NCBI RefSeq assembly: GCF_000814675.1
Contig: NZ_JWIG01000009.1
Span: forward strand, 62,001 to 126,000
Direction of reading: 5' to 3'
Source of the DNA: Pseudoalteromonas distincta
Lineage (GTDB): Bacteria; Pseudomonadota; Gammaproteobacteria; Enterobacterales; Alteromonadaceae
DNA length: 64,000 nucleotides
Shown here: positions 10,904 through 19,631 of the stretch, piece by piece
How positions within the stretch are numbered: the stretch's first letter is position 1
How the letters are laid out: every line of letters begins with the position of its first letter
Notes under the pieces: generated by a model
The model's input: only the letters and a program-made list of their open reading frames with translations
Database searches by the model: none
What the model was told of the DNA's origin: nothing
Program-made: the position numbers and the translations under genes

Positions 10904-10929
10904 AAAGCGAGCCTAGTGCTCGCTTTTTT
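10904..10929 (+). terminator. Intrinsic terminator of the fumarase gene
   Basis: Stem AAAGCGAGC / GCTCGCTTT with loop CTAGT, followed by a T run. Confidence 0.92.
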
Positions 10930-11313
10930 GTTTTTTTAAATAGAGTCATTACCAAGTTTACAGCTCTGACCAGTTTGCGAAAAAGCTCACTTTTTACTGG
11001 AAACCTATAGGCAGCAGTACGTGGCGGGCAAGCAGCACTTGTATATTAAACTTTACACACAAACGCTGTATTACGTGTACGTAAACGTAAGTTAGTGAGG
11101 TTCTTATATTTATAGTATTTAAAACTTACAAATTACGGTTTTTTGAATTTTTTATCTATATAAAAGTTTTAATTAGGTTATTTAATTTAAGCTTAATGTT
11201 TTCATTGGTTTTATCATCTGTGAGTATAGCGAACACGTATATGAAGTGGTAAAGTCTCGGCAATTTCCAGCGCGCATACCCTCTCACGGGTTAACTATTT
11301 CGGAGTATTTTAA
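10930..11313 (+). other. Leader region of the leucine dehydrogenase gene
   Basis: 384 nt without a gene, AT-rich from about 11100 on. The notable element is the LiuR-like palindrome at 11076-11091. The distal 220 nt is probably untranslated leader or spacer. The ribosome site CGGAG at 11301-11305 selects the GTG start at 11314. Confidence 0.6.
11076..11091. promoter_or_regulatory. LiuR-like operator upstream of leucine dehydrogenase
   Basis: TGTACGTAAACGTAAG differs at two of 16 positions from the palindrome TTTACGTAAACGTAAA, which I recall as the LiuR motif (MerR-family repressor of branched-chain amino-acid degradation). It overlaps a second inverted repeat, TTACGT-GT-ACGTAA (11071-11084). 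Confidence 0.6.
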
Positions 11314-12354
11314 GTGGCTGTGTTTAATCGAGTTGAATTTGATAACCATGAACAAGTGGTTTTTTGTTCTGATGAAGAGTCGGGTTTAAAAGCAATTATT
11401 GCTGTACATAATACCAACCTAGGTCCCGCAGTTGGCGGATGTAGAATGTGGGACTATGCGAACGACGAAGATGCTGTTTATGACGTGCTACGTTTATCAA
11501 AGGGCATGACTTATAAAAATGCAGTTGCGCGCTTACCGTTTGGTGGCGGTAAATCTGTGATTATAGGTAATGCGAAAGAAATTAAATCTGAGCAATTATT
11601 TCGTGCATTTGGCCGTCAGTTAGAGCGATTAAATGGCAGTTATTACTCAGCAGAAGATGTAAACATCACATGTGCTGATGTAGCTATTATGAATAAAGAA
11701 ACTAATTACGTACTGGGTCTTGAAGGTAAAAGTGGTAACCCATCGCCATTTACAGCATACGGTACGTTTTTAGGAATTAAAGCAGCGCTACAGCATCAAC
11801 GTGGCCATCAAAATTTTGCAGGCGTAAAAGTGGCTGTTCAAGGTTTAGGTGCTGTTGCTTATGGTTTATGTAAACATTTACATGATGCGGGCGCTGAGTT
11901 GTTTGTAACTGACATTAACCAAGCTGCCATTGACCGTGTAGTAAGTGATTTTGGTGCAACTGCGGTTGGCATTGATGACATTTACGACTTAGATGTTGAT
12001 GTTTATGCACCTTGTGCATTAGGTGCAACCGTTAACGATTTAACGATACCGCGTTTAAAAGCGACTATTATTGCAGGCTGTGCTAACAATCAGCTGGCAG
12101 AATCTCGCCACGGTGAAGTTATTCGTGAAAAAGGCATTTTATATGCACCAGATTACGTAATTAACGCCGGTGGTATTATTAATGTTTATTACGAAACAGC
12201 GCCAGAAGGTTACAGTGCAGCAGCGTCTAATAAACATGTTGAAGGTATTTTTAATACGTTAACTGAAATCTTTGCCCGTAGCGAAAAAGAGCAAAAATCA
12301 ACGCATTTAATTGCTGACGAATTAGCGCAAGAGATCATTAAAAACGGTTTATAA
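11314..12354 (+). CDS. ldh: Leucine dehydrogenase (Glu/Leu/Phe/Val dehydrogenase family)
   Basis: 346 aa. It oxidatively deaminates leucine, valine or isoleucine with NAD to 2-oxo acids and ammonia. Substrate-domain motifs are NLGPAVGGCRMW and the catalytic lysine segment ARLPFGGGKSVI; the NAD-binding domain follows from about residue 170 with VAVQGLGAVAYG (GxGxxG). Length and motifs favour leucine dehydrogenase over glutamate dehydrogenase (about 450 aa). The GTG start is supported by GGAG 8 nt upstream. A LiuR-like site lies about 220 bp upstream, consistent with induction during branched-chain amino-acid use. Confidence 0.92.
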   Translation: MAVFNRVEFDNHEQVVFCSDEESGLKAIIAVHNTNLGPAVGGCRMWDYANDEDAVYDVLRLSKGMTYKNAVARLPFGGGKSVIIGNAKEIKSEQLFRAFGRQLERLNGSYYSAEDVNITCADVAIMNKETNYVLGLEGKSGNPSPFTAYGTFLGIKAALQHQRGHQNFAGVKVAVQGLGAVAYGLCKHLHDAGAELFVTDINQAAIDRVVSDFGATAVGIDDIYDLDVDVYAPCALGATVNDLTIPRLKATIIAGCANNQLAESRHGEVIREKGILYAPDYVINAGGIINVYYETAPEGYSAAASNKHVEGIFNTLTEIFARSEKEQKSTHLIADELAQEIIKNGL

Positions 12355-12373
12355 ATTTAAGCTAAAATGCAAT

Positions 12374-12398
12374 AAAGGTGTGCAATTGCACGCCTTTT
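12374..12398 (+). terminator. Intrinsic terminator of leucine dehydrogenase
   Basis: Hairpin AAAGGTGTGCAAT / ATTGCACGCCTTT with one G-T pair, followed by a short T run. Confidence 0.75.
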
Positions 12399-12469
12399 GT
12401 TTATCTCTAAGTTAATGCAATTGTTACTGAACAGCGGTACACTTTATTTTTAATTTTGTGCGGCAAATT

Positions 12470-13129
12470 ATGACTCCCTCAACTTCTCTCATGCAGCCTA
12501 TCGATTTAGATAATTGGCCTAGAAAGCAACACTTTGAATTATTTAAACACTTTTCTCAGCCTTATTTTAATGTGTGTGTGCGTTTAGATGCTCAAGCACT
12601 TTACGACTATTGCAAAACCAATCAATTTTCTTTTTTTCAAGCATATGTATATTGCACCTTAAAAGCGTGCCATGAGTACGATTCAATAATGCTACGTATA
12701 ATAGATAGTAAGCCATGGCTACTTAACAGTGTTCGCGCAAGTGTGGTTGAGTTGTCTGAAAACGATACGTTTGTTTTTAGTTATTTTAACAGCGCAAGCG
12801 ATTTTAAAGAGTTTGCAAATCATGCAAGTGACGTAAGCAAAAAAGCGAAATTACAGCCGTTATTTTCTGATGCATTTGCTCAAACAGAAGGGCAGGCCGA
12901 TTTAATTCATATATCTGTTTTGCCGTGGCTGAATTTTAGTGCGTTTTCGCATGCATTTAGTGAAGGGGAGAGTTTAGGCATTCCTAAATTTGTATTTGGT
13001 CAGTTTGATAAACACACAGGCACAATGCCTTTAGCTATCGATGTACACCACTCATTAATGGATGGTTTGCATGTAGCGAAATTTATAAGCACATTGCAGG
13101 GTACATTTGATACCTTTTGCAAAGGTTAA
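12470..13129 (+). CDS. CatA-family O-acetyltransferase (chloramphenicol acetyltransferase-like)
   Basis: 219 aa from the ATG at 12470; an upstream in-frame GTG at 12458 is less likely. The fold markers of type A CATs are present: an N-terminal DLDNWPRKQHFELF, the PWLNFSAF segment carrying the oxyanion serine, and the catalytic HHSLMDG (His194, Asp198). It should transfer acetyl from acetyl-CoA to a hydroxyl acceptor as a trimer. Flanking genes are ordinary chromosomal genes with the same base composition, so this looks resident and not acquired. Resistance is possible but cannot be inferred. Confidence 0.85.
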   Translation: MTPSTSLMQPIDLDNWPRKQHFELFKHFSQPYFNVCVRLDAQALYDYCKTNQFSFFQAYVYCTLKACHEYDSIMLRIIDSKPWLLNSVRASVVELSENDTFVFSYFNSASDFKEFANHASDVSKKAKLQPLFSDAFAQTEGQADLIHISVLPWLNFSAFSHAFSEGESLGIPKFVFGQFDKHTGTMPLAIDVHHSLMDGLHVAKFISTLQGTFDTFCKG

Positions 13130-13305
13130 CTTTAAACACATCAGTAACGGCAGTGCAAAGCAGTAAACAATTTATAAGTAATCTATAAGTAATCTATAAG
13201 CAATGCGATGTGAATTACTGTTTATTCAAATACATAACCTTGTATGCTTGAAAAGAACGTGTGCTGGACATATTTATATACCATACCTTAGCTCAGGAAA
13301 TCCCC

Positions 13306-14130
13306 ATGATAAATGGACTGTTAATTGTTGTTTTAATTCTTTTTGTGGTGATTTTCTGGCGTTGGCCATCAATTCAAAACCGATTATGGCGCAGTAAATA
13401 TAAAGATTTTGCTTTAAATTCGCAGCAAAAAGATATTTTACTGCGTTGCATGCCCATCTATAAAAAAATGACCGACGCTGACAGAGAAAAGTTAGAGCGA
13501 CATATTACGTGGTTTTTAAACGAAAAACGCTTTGTCGGTTGTGATGGCTTAAGGCTAACGTCTGCAATGAAGTTAATTGTTGCCGCCGATGCATGTGTAT
13601 TAGTACTCAATAAACCGTGGCCGTTATATAGAAATGTAAAAGAAATTTTATTATACCCAAGTGCTTATTATGCTCCGCAATCAACTCGCGATAGTGCAGG
13701 ACTTGTGAGTTACCACAATACGGTAAGACTAGGCGAGTCATGGCCTGGCGGCACACTTGTACTCAGTTGGCATGACGTGCTTGAAGGTAATCGTTTACCA
13801 AGCGATGGACATAACCTGGTATTTCATGAGTTTGCGCATCAACTTGATCAGGAAACAGGTAAAACAACGGGTACGCCCATTTTAAAAAGCTCAGCAGATT
13901 ACAAAGAGTGGGGCCGAGTATTTAGCCGTGCTTTCACCCAGTTAAAAAGTCATGTTGCCTATAGCATGCCGCATGTTATTCACAGCTATGGTGCGACTAA
14001 CGAAGCTGAGTTTTTTGCTGTACTCACCGAAACCTTCCTCGAAAAACCCGCAGAGCTTCGCCGATACGATCCTGAAATTTACAGTATGCTAGTTAATTAC
14101 TATCAATTTGACCCTATTGTTTGGCATTAA
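13306..14130 (+). CDS. mtfA: MtfA-family zinc metallopeptidase
   Basis: 274 aa from the ATG at 13306, which has AGGAAA 5 nt upstream; the frame opens earlier at a GTG (13261). An N-terminal hydrophobic segment (residues 3-20) is followed by the M90 domain. The zinc site HEFAH gives His174, Glu175 and His178, and NEAEFFAV provides the downstream glutamate. In E. coli, MtfA (about 265 aa, no membrane segment) is an aminopeptidase that binds the repressor Mlc and so affects glucose-PTS expression. Here the membrane anchor is an addition, and the partner is not known. Confidence 0.87.
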   Translation: MINGLLIVVLILFVVIFWRWPSIQNRLWRSKYKDFALNSQQKDILLRCMPIYKKMTDADREKLERHITWFLNEKRFVGCDGLRLTSAMKLIVAADACVLVLNKPWPLYRNVKEILLYPSAYYAPQSTRDSAGLVSYHNTVRLGESWPGGTLVLSWHDVLEGNRLPSDGHNLVFHEFAHQLDQETGKTTGTPILKSSADYKEWGRVFSRAFTQLKSHVAYSMPHVIHSYGATNEAEFFAVLTETFLEKPAELRRYDPEIYSMLVNYYQFDPIVWH

Positions 14131-14235
14131 ACCTACATAAACCGCGCTTTATCATATAACGCTGGCAAGTTGCGTTTGTTTTTGTTGCAATCATGTGAAA
14201 TAGTTTTTACTGCAACAATAACAAGCGAGAAACGC

Positions 14236-17200
14236 ATGAAAAAAATGCTTCATACAGTATTGGCGGTGTCGGTGTCATTAGCGATAGGGCAGGTAAATGC
14301 CGCTGAAAAAGACGAACAAAAATGGCAAGTAGATTCACCTAAGGGGCAATTTGTTGACGCTGCAATTAGCGTTGAGCAGGGCACATGGATGAATATAGAT
14401 ATTAGCCCTGATGGTAAAACCGTGGTGTTTGACTTACTTGGCGATATTTACACTATGCCAATGAGTGGTGGTACAGCTACAAAGCTCACCTCTGATATTG
14501 CATGGCAAATGCAACCACGCTTTAGTCCTAACGGCAAAAGTATTGCGTTTACCTCCGACCAAGGTGGTGGCGATAACATTTGGATAATGGACTTAAAAGG
14601 CGAAAACCAACACGCTGTTACCGATGAAACCTTTAGATTACTAAATAGCCCTGCATGGAGTCCTGATGGCGACTACTTAGTTGCGCGTAAACACTTTACA
14701 GCTAGCCGCTCATTGGGAGCAGGTGAAGTGTGGTTGTATCACAAAGCGGGTGGCAAGGGCGTACAGCTTACAAAACGCGAGAACGATCAAAAAGATTTAG
14801 GTGAGCCAATGTTTTCACCGGATGGTCGTTATGTATACTTTTCGCATGATGCAACACCCGGTAAAACCTTTCATTATTCAAAGGATTCTGTAGCGGGCAT
14901 TTATAAAATTAAGCGCTACGACCGTGAAACGGGTGAAATTGAAACCATAATCGATACGATGGGCGGTGCCATTAGGCCTACACCGTCACCTGATGGTAAA
15001 AAGCTTGCTTATATAAAGCGTGATGACTTTCAAACTAGTCTTTATTTATATGACTTAACCAGCGGTGAGCACACTAAGCTTTACGATAAGCTTGAGCGAG
15101 ATATGCAAGAAACATGGGCTATTCATGGTGTATACCCAACCATTGCATGGACACCAGATAACGAAGAACTGGTGTTTTGGGCTGGTGGTACAATTCACAA
15201 GCTAGATGTTGCAGACAAATCTGTTAAAACCATTCCTTTTAAAGTGCAAACAAGTAAAAAAATTCAAAAAGCGGTGCGCTTTACACAAAACTTAGATACT
15301 GATGAGTTTGATGTAAAAATGCTACGTAATGTACAAGTAAGCCCAGATGGCGAAACGGCAATTTTTGAAGCGCTTGGGCATATTTATAAACGTGATTTAG
15401 AGTCAGGTAAAATTAAGCGTTTAACAAAGCAAACTGATCATTACGAATTATTTCCACAGTACTCTCGCGATGGTAAAAAAATAGTTTACACCACATGGGA
15501 TGATAACAAACAAGGGTCTGTAAGGGTTGTGTCTGCGCGCAGTGGCCGTGGCGATACCATTACAACGCAGCCAGGCAAGTATGTAGAGCCAACTTTTAGC
15601 CCAGATGGAAAGACGGTTGTTTATCGAAAAGCCACTGGCGGCAGTATTTTAAACCCTAAGTGGTCACTTAATCCGGGGGTTTATAGCGTAAGCGCAAAAG
15701 GCGGTAAAAGTGAGCTTATTTCAAAAAGTGGTTATCAACCACAATTTGGAGATGCAAACGATCGCGTTTTTATAATGAGTCCTTGGCCAAAACCAACGCT
15801 TAGCGTAGTTGAGCTTGAAAGTAAAAAAGTTCGTAAACTGTACGAGTCAGAACATGCGACAGAATTTAGAGTATCACCAGATGGGCAATATCTGGCTTTT
15901 GCTGAGCGATTTAAAGTATTTGTAACGCCGTTTGTTCAAAGTGGTAAAACAATTAATATTGGGCCTAAAGATAGTCAATTTCCAATAGAGCAGTTATCGG
16001 TACGTGCTGGTGAAAACATTAGTTGGAGTGCTAAGAGCAACAAACTTTATTGGACATTAGGGCCTGAGCTTTATCATGCAAGCCTTGAGGGGATGTTTGC
16101 CATTAACAAAGCCGAAGATGCCGACTTTAAAGTGAAAAGTGGCGATAATATCGGTTTCAGTAAAAAAATGGCAGAGCCTAAAGGCATGATTGCGCTCACT
16201 GGTGCAAAAATTATAACTATGGACGGCGAAAAGGTTATTGAAAATGGTGTTATTATCACTGATGGCAAGCATATTAAAGCAATTGGTACAGCAAGCGATA
16301 TAAGCATCCCTAAAGGTGCTGAGGTTATTGATGTAACAGGTAAAACTATTATGCCTGGTATTGTTGATGCTCATGCACATGGCTCGCAAGCAAGCGGTGA
16401 AATTATACCTGAGCAAAACTGGAAAAACTTTGCAGGTTTAGCGCTGGGTGTAACTACAATTCACGATCCATCAAACGATACCTCAGAAATATTTACCGCA
16501 AGCGAAATGCAAAAGGCAGGCATGATTGTTGGCCCGCGTATTTTCTCAACGGGTACTATTTTATATGGCGCAAATATGCCAGGTTATACGTCGCATATTG
16601 ACTCGTTAGACGATGCTAAATTTCATTTAGAGCGCCTTAAAAAAGTAGGGGCGTTTAGTGTTAAATCGTATAACCAGCCACGCCGAGAGCAGCGCCAACA
16701 AGTTATTGAAGCAGGCCGTGAACTTGAAATGATGGTTGTCCCTGAAGGTGGCTCATTATTACAACATAATTTGAGTATGATTGTAGATGGACACACAGGT
16801 ATTGAGCACTCAATCCCTGTAGAGCACATCTACGACGATATAAAGCAGTTATGGTCGCAAAGTGATGTTGGTTATACGCCAACTCTTGTAGTCGCTTATG
16901 GCGGCATTTGGGGTGAGAACTACTGGTACGATAAAACTGATGTGTGGAATCACCCGCGTTTAAGTAAATTTGTGCCAAAAAATCAATTATTACCACGCTC
17001 TATGCGCCGAGTTAAAGCGCCCGATCATCACTATAACCACTTTAATAACGCACGTGTTGCTGCTGAGTTACAAGACTTAGGTGTGCTCGTTAACTTAGGT
17101 GCGCACGGTCAGCGTGAAGGTTTAGGTGCACATTGGGAGATGTGGATGTTTGCACAAGGTGGAATGACACCGCTTGAAGCAATACGTGCTTCAACACTCG

Positions 17201-17415
17201 ATCCGGCTAAGTATTTAGGACTTGATAAAAACGTAGGCTCGCTTGAAGTGGGCAAACTGGCTGATTTAATGGTTATAGATGGCGATCCGCTTAAAAATAT
17301 TCGAGATTCGGATAAAGTAGATTACACCATGATCAATGGTCGACTATTCAATGCAGAGACAATGAATGAAGTGGGTAAAAAAGAACGCGAACCACTTTAT
17401 TTTGAAGAACTGTAA
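14236..17415 (+). CDS. Secreted TolB-like beta-propeller fused to an amidohydrolase
   Basis: 1059 aa from the ATG at 14236, where a clear signal peptide begins (MKKMLHTVLAVSVSLA, cleavage near VNA-AE). Residues about 50-640 carry repeated S-P-D-G-K blades (PD40/WD40-like), for example FSPNGKSIAFTSDQGG. Residues about 660-1045 form an amidohydrolase with the metal motif GIVDAHAHG and the ending VGKLADLMVIDGDPL. The fourth-strand position that usually reads GTD is GAHGQREG here. It is a periplasmic or exported hydrolase; the substrate is unknown, perhaps a peptide-like or cyclic amide. Single-gene unit with its own terminator. Confidence 0.86.
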   Translation: MKKMLHTVLAVSVSLAIGQVNAAEKDEQKWQVDSPKGQFVDAAISVEQGTWMNIDISPDGKTVVFDLLGDIYTMPMSGGTATKLTSDIAWQMQPRFSPNGKSIAFTSDQGGGDNIWIMDLKGENQHAVTDETFRLLNSPAWSPDGDYLVARKHFTASRSLGAGEVWLYHKAGGKGVQLTKRENDQKDLGEPMFSPDGRYVYFSHDATPGKTFHYSKDSVAGIYKIKRYDRETGEIETIIDTMGGAIRPTPSPDGKKLAYIKRDDFQTSLYLYDLTSGEHTKLYDKLERDMQETWAIHGVYPTIAWTPDNEELVFWAGGTIHKLDVADKSVKTIPFKVQTSKKIQKAVRFTQNLDTDEFDVKMLRNVQVSPDGETAIFEALGHIYKRDLESGKIKRLTKQTDHYELFPQYSRDGKKIVYTTWDDNKQGSVRVVSARSGRGDTITTQPGKYVEPTFSPDGKTVVYRKATGGSILNPKWSLNPGVYSVSAKGGKSELISKSGYQPQFGDANDRVFIMSPWPKPTLSVVELESKKVRKLYESEHATEFRVSPDGQYLAFAERFKVFVTPFVQSGKTINIGPKDSQFPIEQLSVRAGENISWSAKSNKLYWTLGPELYHASLEGMFAINKAEDADFKVKSGDNIGFSKKMAEPKGMIALTGAKIITMDGEKVIENGVIITDGKHIKAIGTASDISIPKGAEVIDVTGKTIMPGIVDAHAHGSQASGEIIPEQNWKNFAGLALGVTTIHDPSNDTSEIFTASEMQKAGMIVGPRIFSTGTILYGANMPGYTSHIDSLDDAKFHLERLKKVGAFSVKSYNQPRREQRQQVIEAGRELEMMVVPEGGSLLQHNLSMIVDGHTGIEHSIPVEHIYDDIKQLWSQSDVGYTPTLVVAYGGIWGENYWYDKTDVWNHPRLSKFVPKNQLLPRSMRRVKAPDHHYNHFNNARVAAELQDLGVLVNLGAHGQREGLGAHWEMWMFAQGGMTPLEAIRASTLDPAKYLGLDKNVGSLEVGKLADLMVIDGDPLKNIRDSDKVDYTMINGRLFNAETMNEVGKKEREPLYFEEL

Positions 17416-17432
17416 TTTATTTTAAACTTTTT

Positions 17433-17458
17433 AAAGCGGCTACATAGCCGCTTTTTTT
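17433..17458 (+). terminator. Intrinsic terminator of the amidohydrolase gene
   Basis: Stem AAAGCGGCTA / TAGCCGCTTT followed by seven T. Confidence 0.92.
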
Positions 17459-17507
17459 AGCCTTACACAACTTATAAAGCTTTATGTTTTTGGCAAATAA
17501 CGGATAT

Positions 17508-17530
17508 AAAAAAACCGCTTAACGCGGTTT
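17508..17530 (-). terminator. Intrinsic terminator of the 17554-17895 gene
   Basis: Stem AAACCGC / GCGGTTT with loop TTAAC. On the minus strand it is followed by a run of T. Confidence 0.82.
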
Positions 17531-17553
17531 CTTTTAAAAATCATAAATGTTGA

Positions 17554-17895
17554 TTAAACAACACCGCGCGGTAAGCGACAGTCATGATCTTTACGAGCTA
17601 AAATTACAATCCAAAGTTCTTCCGCTGTGTAACCTTCTTCATTTTCGGTAACAACAGTGAATGGCGCTTTTTTCTGTGCTTTAACAGGAGCAGCTGCTTT
17701 TGGTTTTTTCGTTTTAGTTGTTTTACCAGAGTTTAATTTTTTAGTAAGCTCTGCTACGTCAGCTAGGCGTAAATTTTTACCGCCATCAATGCTGTACCAA
17801 CCAGGTTTGGTTGTGATTTCAGGTTTTTTACCATTGGCAGTTTCGTACGCTGCTTCAAAGGCAGATAACACTTCTGTTTTGTCTAGTTTGCTCAT
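17554..17895 (-). CDS. Hypothetical basic two-part protein
   Basis: 113 aa, not recognised. Residues 1-52 look like a small folded domain (SIDGGKNLRLADVAELTKKL). A lysine/alanine-rich linker follows (about 55-76, TKTKKPKAAAPVKAQKK), then a short C-terminal part ending LARKDHDCRLPRGVV. No signal peptide or membrane helix. The basic linker would suit nucleic-acid or membrane-surface contact, but this is speculation. It has its own terminator and is divergent from nif3. Confidence 0.72.
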   Translation of the reverse strand: MSKLDKTEVLSAFEAAYETANGKKPEITTKPGWYSIDGGKNLRLADVAELTKKLNSGKTTKTKKPKAAAPVKAQKKAPFTVVTENEEGYTAEELWIVILARKDHDCRLPRGVV

Positions 17896-18045
17896 CAGAG
17901 ACCCTATACGTTGTGAACACAGATAAAGAAGAGGTATTTATACCTATTTTAAAACAGTTTTTCAATTTTTTGCGATTTTCCTTCCATTTTAGGCCTATAA
18001 ACGCCAAAATTTGCACAAAATTCAGTGCTAAGTAAGGTAAGTTGT

Positions 18046-18798
18046 ATGCAACGTAGAGAATTTAACCAACTCCTAAATGACATTTTGAAACCTCATTTAA
18101 TAAAAGATTTTTGCCCAAATGGCTTACAGGTCGAAGGTAAAAACGAAATTAAAAAAATTGTGACGGGTGTAACCGCAAGTCAAGCTTTAATAGAAGCTGC
18201 CATTGAGCAACAAGCAGATGCTATTTTGGTTCATCATGGTTTTTTTTGGAAAGGGGAATCTCAACCAATAACGGGTATGAAAAAGCGTCGCATAGGCGCG
18301 CTACTAGCAAACGATATTAATTTATTCGGCTATCACTTACCACTCGATATTCATCCAGCAGTTGGCAATAACGCACAACTTGCAAAGTTATTAGATATTG
18401 AAATTGAAACAGGGCTAGAGCCAACTTCAAATAGCGTAGCAATGAAAGGGCGTTTAAAAACACCATTAAGTGGTGAAAATTTTGCAGATAAAATTGCAAA
18501 AGTGCTTAATCGAACCCCGCTCACAAGCTTAGTACGCTCAGCTAAAATAGAAACCATTGCACTGTGTACTGGTGGTGGGCAAGGATATATTGACTTAGCA
18601 GCAGATCAAGGCATTGATGCTTATTTAACGGGTGAAGCATCGGAGCAGACAATTCATAGTTCTCGTGAGCAAAACATTGATTTTTTTGCAGCTGGGCATC
18701 ATGCAACAGAGCGCTATGGTGTAAAAGCACTAGGTGAGTTACTTGCTCAAGAGCATGGTTTTGATGTGACATTTATAGACATAGATAACCCAGTTTAA
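18046..18798 (+). CDS. NIF3/YbgI-family dinuclear-metal protein
   Basis: 250 aa from the ATG at 18046, with AAGG 8 nt upstream; the in-frame GTG at 18025 is not needed. It closely follows E. coli YbgI: FCPNGLQVEGK, IVTGVTASQALI, VHHGFFWKGE, and near the C-terminus ATERYGVKALGE. The His residues of VHHG and GHHATE bind the two metals in a toroidal hexamer. Proposed roles in GTP cyclohydrolase-like or tRNA-related chemistry remain unproven. It is convergent with the DUF218 gene, 14 nt apart, with no terminator between. Confidence 0.92.
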   Translation: MQRREFNQLLNDILKPHLIKDFCPNGLQVEGKNEIKKIVTGVTASQALIEAAIEQQADAILVHHGFFWKGESQPITGMKKRRIGALLANDINLFGYHLPLDIHPAVGNNAQLAKLLDIEIETGLEPTSNSVAMKGRLKTPLSGENFADKIAKVLNRTPLTSLVRSAKIETIALCTGGGQGYIDLAADQGIDAYLTGEASEQTIHSSREQNIDFFAAGHHATERYGVKALGELLAQEHGFDVTFIDIDNPV

Positions 18799-18812
18799 TT
18801 AGGCTAAATAAG

Positions 18813-19577
18813 TTACAGCGCCTCTGGATCTATCCAGCGGCGCAAACTTATCCATATATTTCCTACTACTTCGTGACTGTATTGCGTAACCACAAGTAAG
18901 GCATGAGCGTTGGGAATAAACTGTTTGCTCCACGGCAGCGCTGTAAAATTATGATAATCAGTGGCTGCGGTAACTACTTCAATACCTTGAGCATTAAATA
19001 AGTCTTTTGCGCGTGGCATGTGCAGTACAGATGTTACTAGTGCAACTTTAAAGTCGACTAATTTTGATGCCAGTAATTTAGCTTCTTCACCTGTGTCCAT
19101 TGCTTTTGGATTTTGGAAAATACGGCTCTTATTAACGCCTAAACTAATTGCCGTTTGATACATAAGCCCGCTATTAGTGGTATTTTTATAACCCCCGCCT
19201 GAAACTATAAGCTCTGCATTAGGGTAGTGTTTCGCCAGTTTTACACCTTCGACTAAGCGCGTTAGCGCACAATTACCTAATTGATTATTTGAACTTAAAG
19301 CCGAATTTGGGTTTATATCGCAACCTAGTACAACTATTTTGTCTATTTTTGGATGCTTTAGGGCATTAAATGCAAGCGACGCTGGTTCATTATTTTGGAT
19401 AATTAAATTGGCGATAAAGGGTGTGCTCAATGCAAGTAATACAATTAAGCTTAAAGTAGACAAGAAGAGGGCTGATTTGCGGCCTTTAAATGCCAGTAGA
19501 AGCATCAGGCACGCAAATAAACCAAATAGAGGCAGTGGCATAAGTAAACCACCAATCATTTTTTTAATAACAAACAT
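18813..19577 (-). CDS. DUF218 (ElyC/YdcF-type) membrane protein
   Basis: 254 aa. Two hydrophobic segments (about 8-28 and 36-58) anchor it in the inner membrane. The DUF218 domain covers about residues 78-245: KIDKIVVLGCD, LTRLVEGVKLAKHYPNAELIVSGG, VTSVLHMPRAKDLF. The two-helix plus DUF218 arrangement is that of ElyC, needed for envelope and lipid-carrier homeostasis in E. coli. It lies 54 nt downstream of metR on the same strand and may be cotranscribed with it. Confidence 0.85.
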   Translation of the reverse strand: MFVIKKMIGGLLMPLPLFGLFACLMLLLAFKGRKSALFLSTLSLIVLLALSTPFIANLIIQNNEPASLAFNALKHPKIDKIVVLGCDINPNSALSSNNQLGNCALTRLVEGVKLAKHYPNAELIVSGGGYKNTTNSGLMYQTAISLGVNKSRIFQNPKAMDTGEEAKLLASKLVDFKVALVTSVLHMPRAKDLFNAQGIEVVTAATDYHNFTALPWSKQFIPNAHALLVVTQYSHEVVGNIWISLRRWIDPEAL

Positions 19578-19631
19578 AAGAGTTAAACGCTGTAGAGTTA
19601 ATTACAGCGATATTACTTATTATATTGATGA

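Noticed and set aside
12470..13129. CAT-like gene as an acquired antibiotic-resistance gene
   Set aside because: No transposon, integron or plasmid sequence flanks it and base composition matches its neighbours. It looks like a resident chromosomal member of the family.
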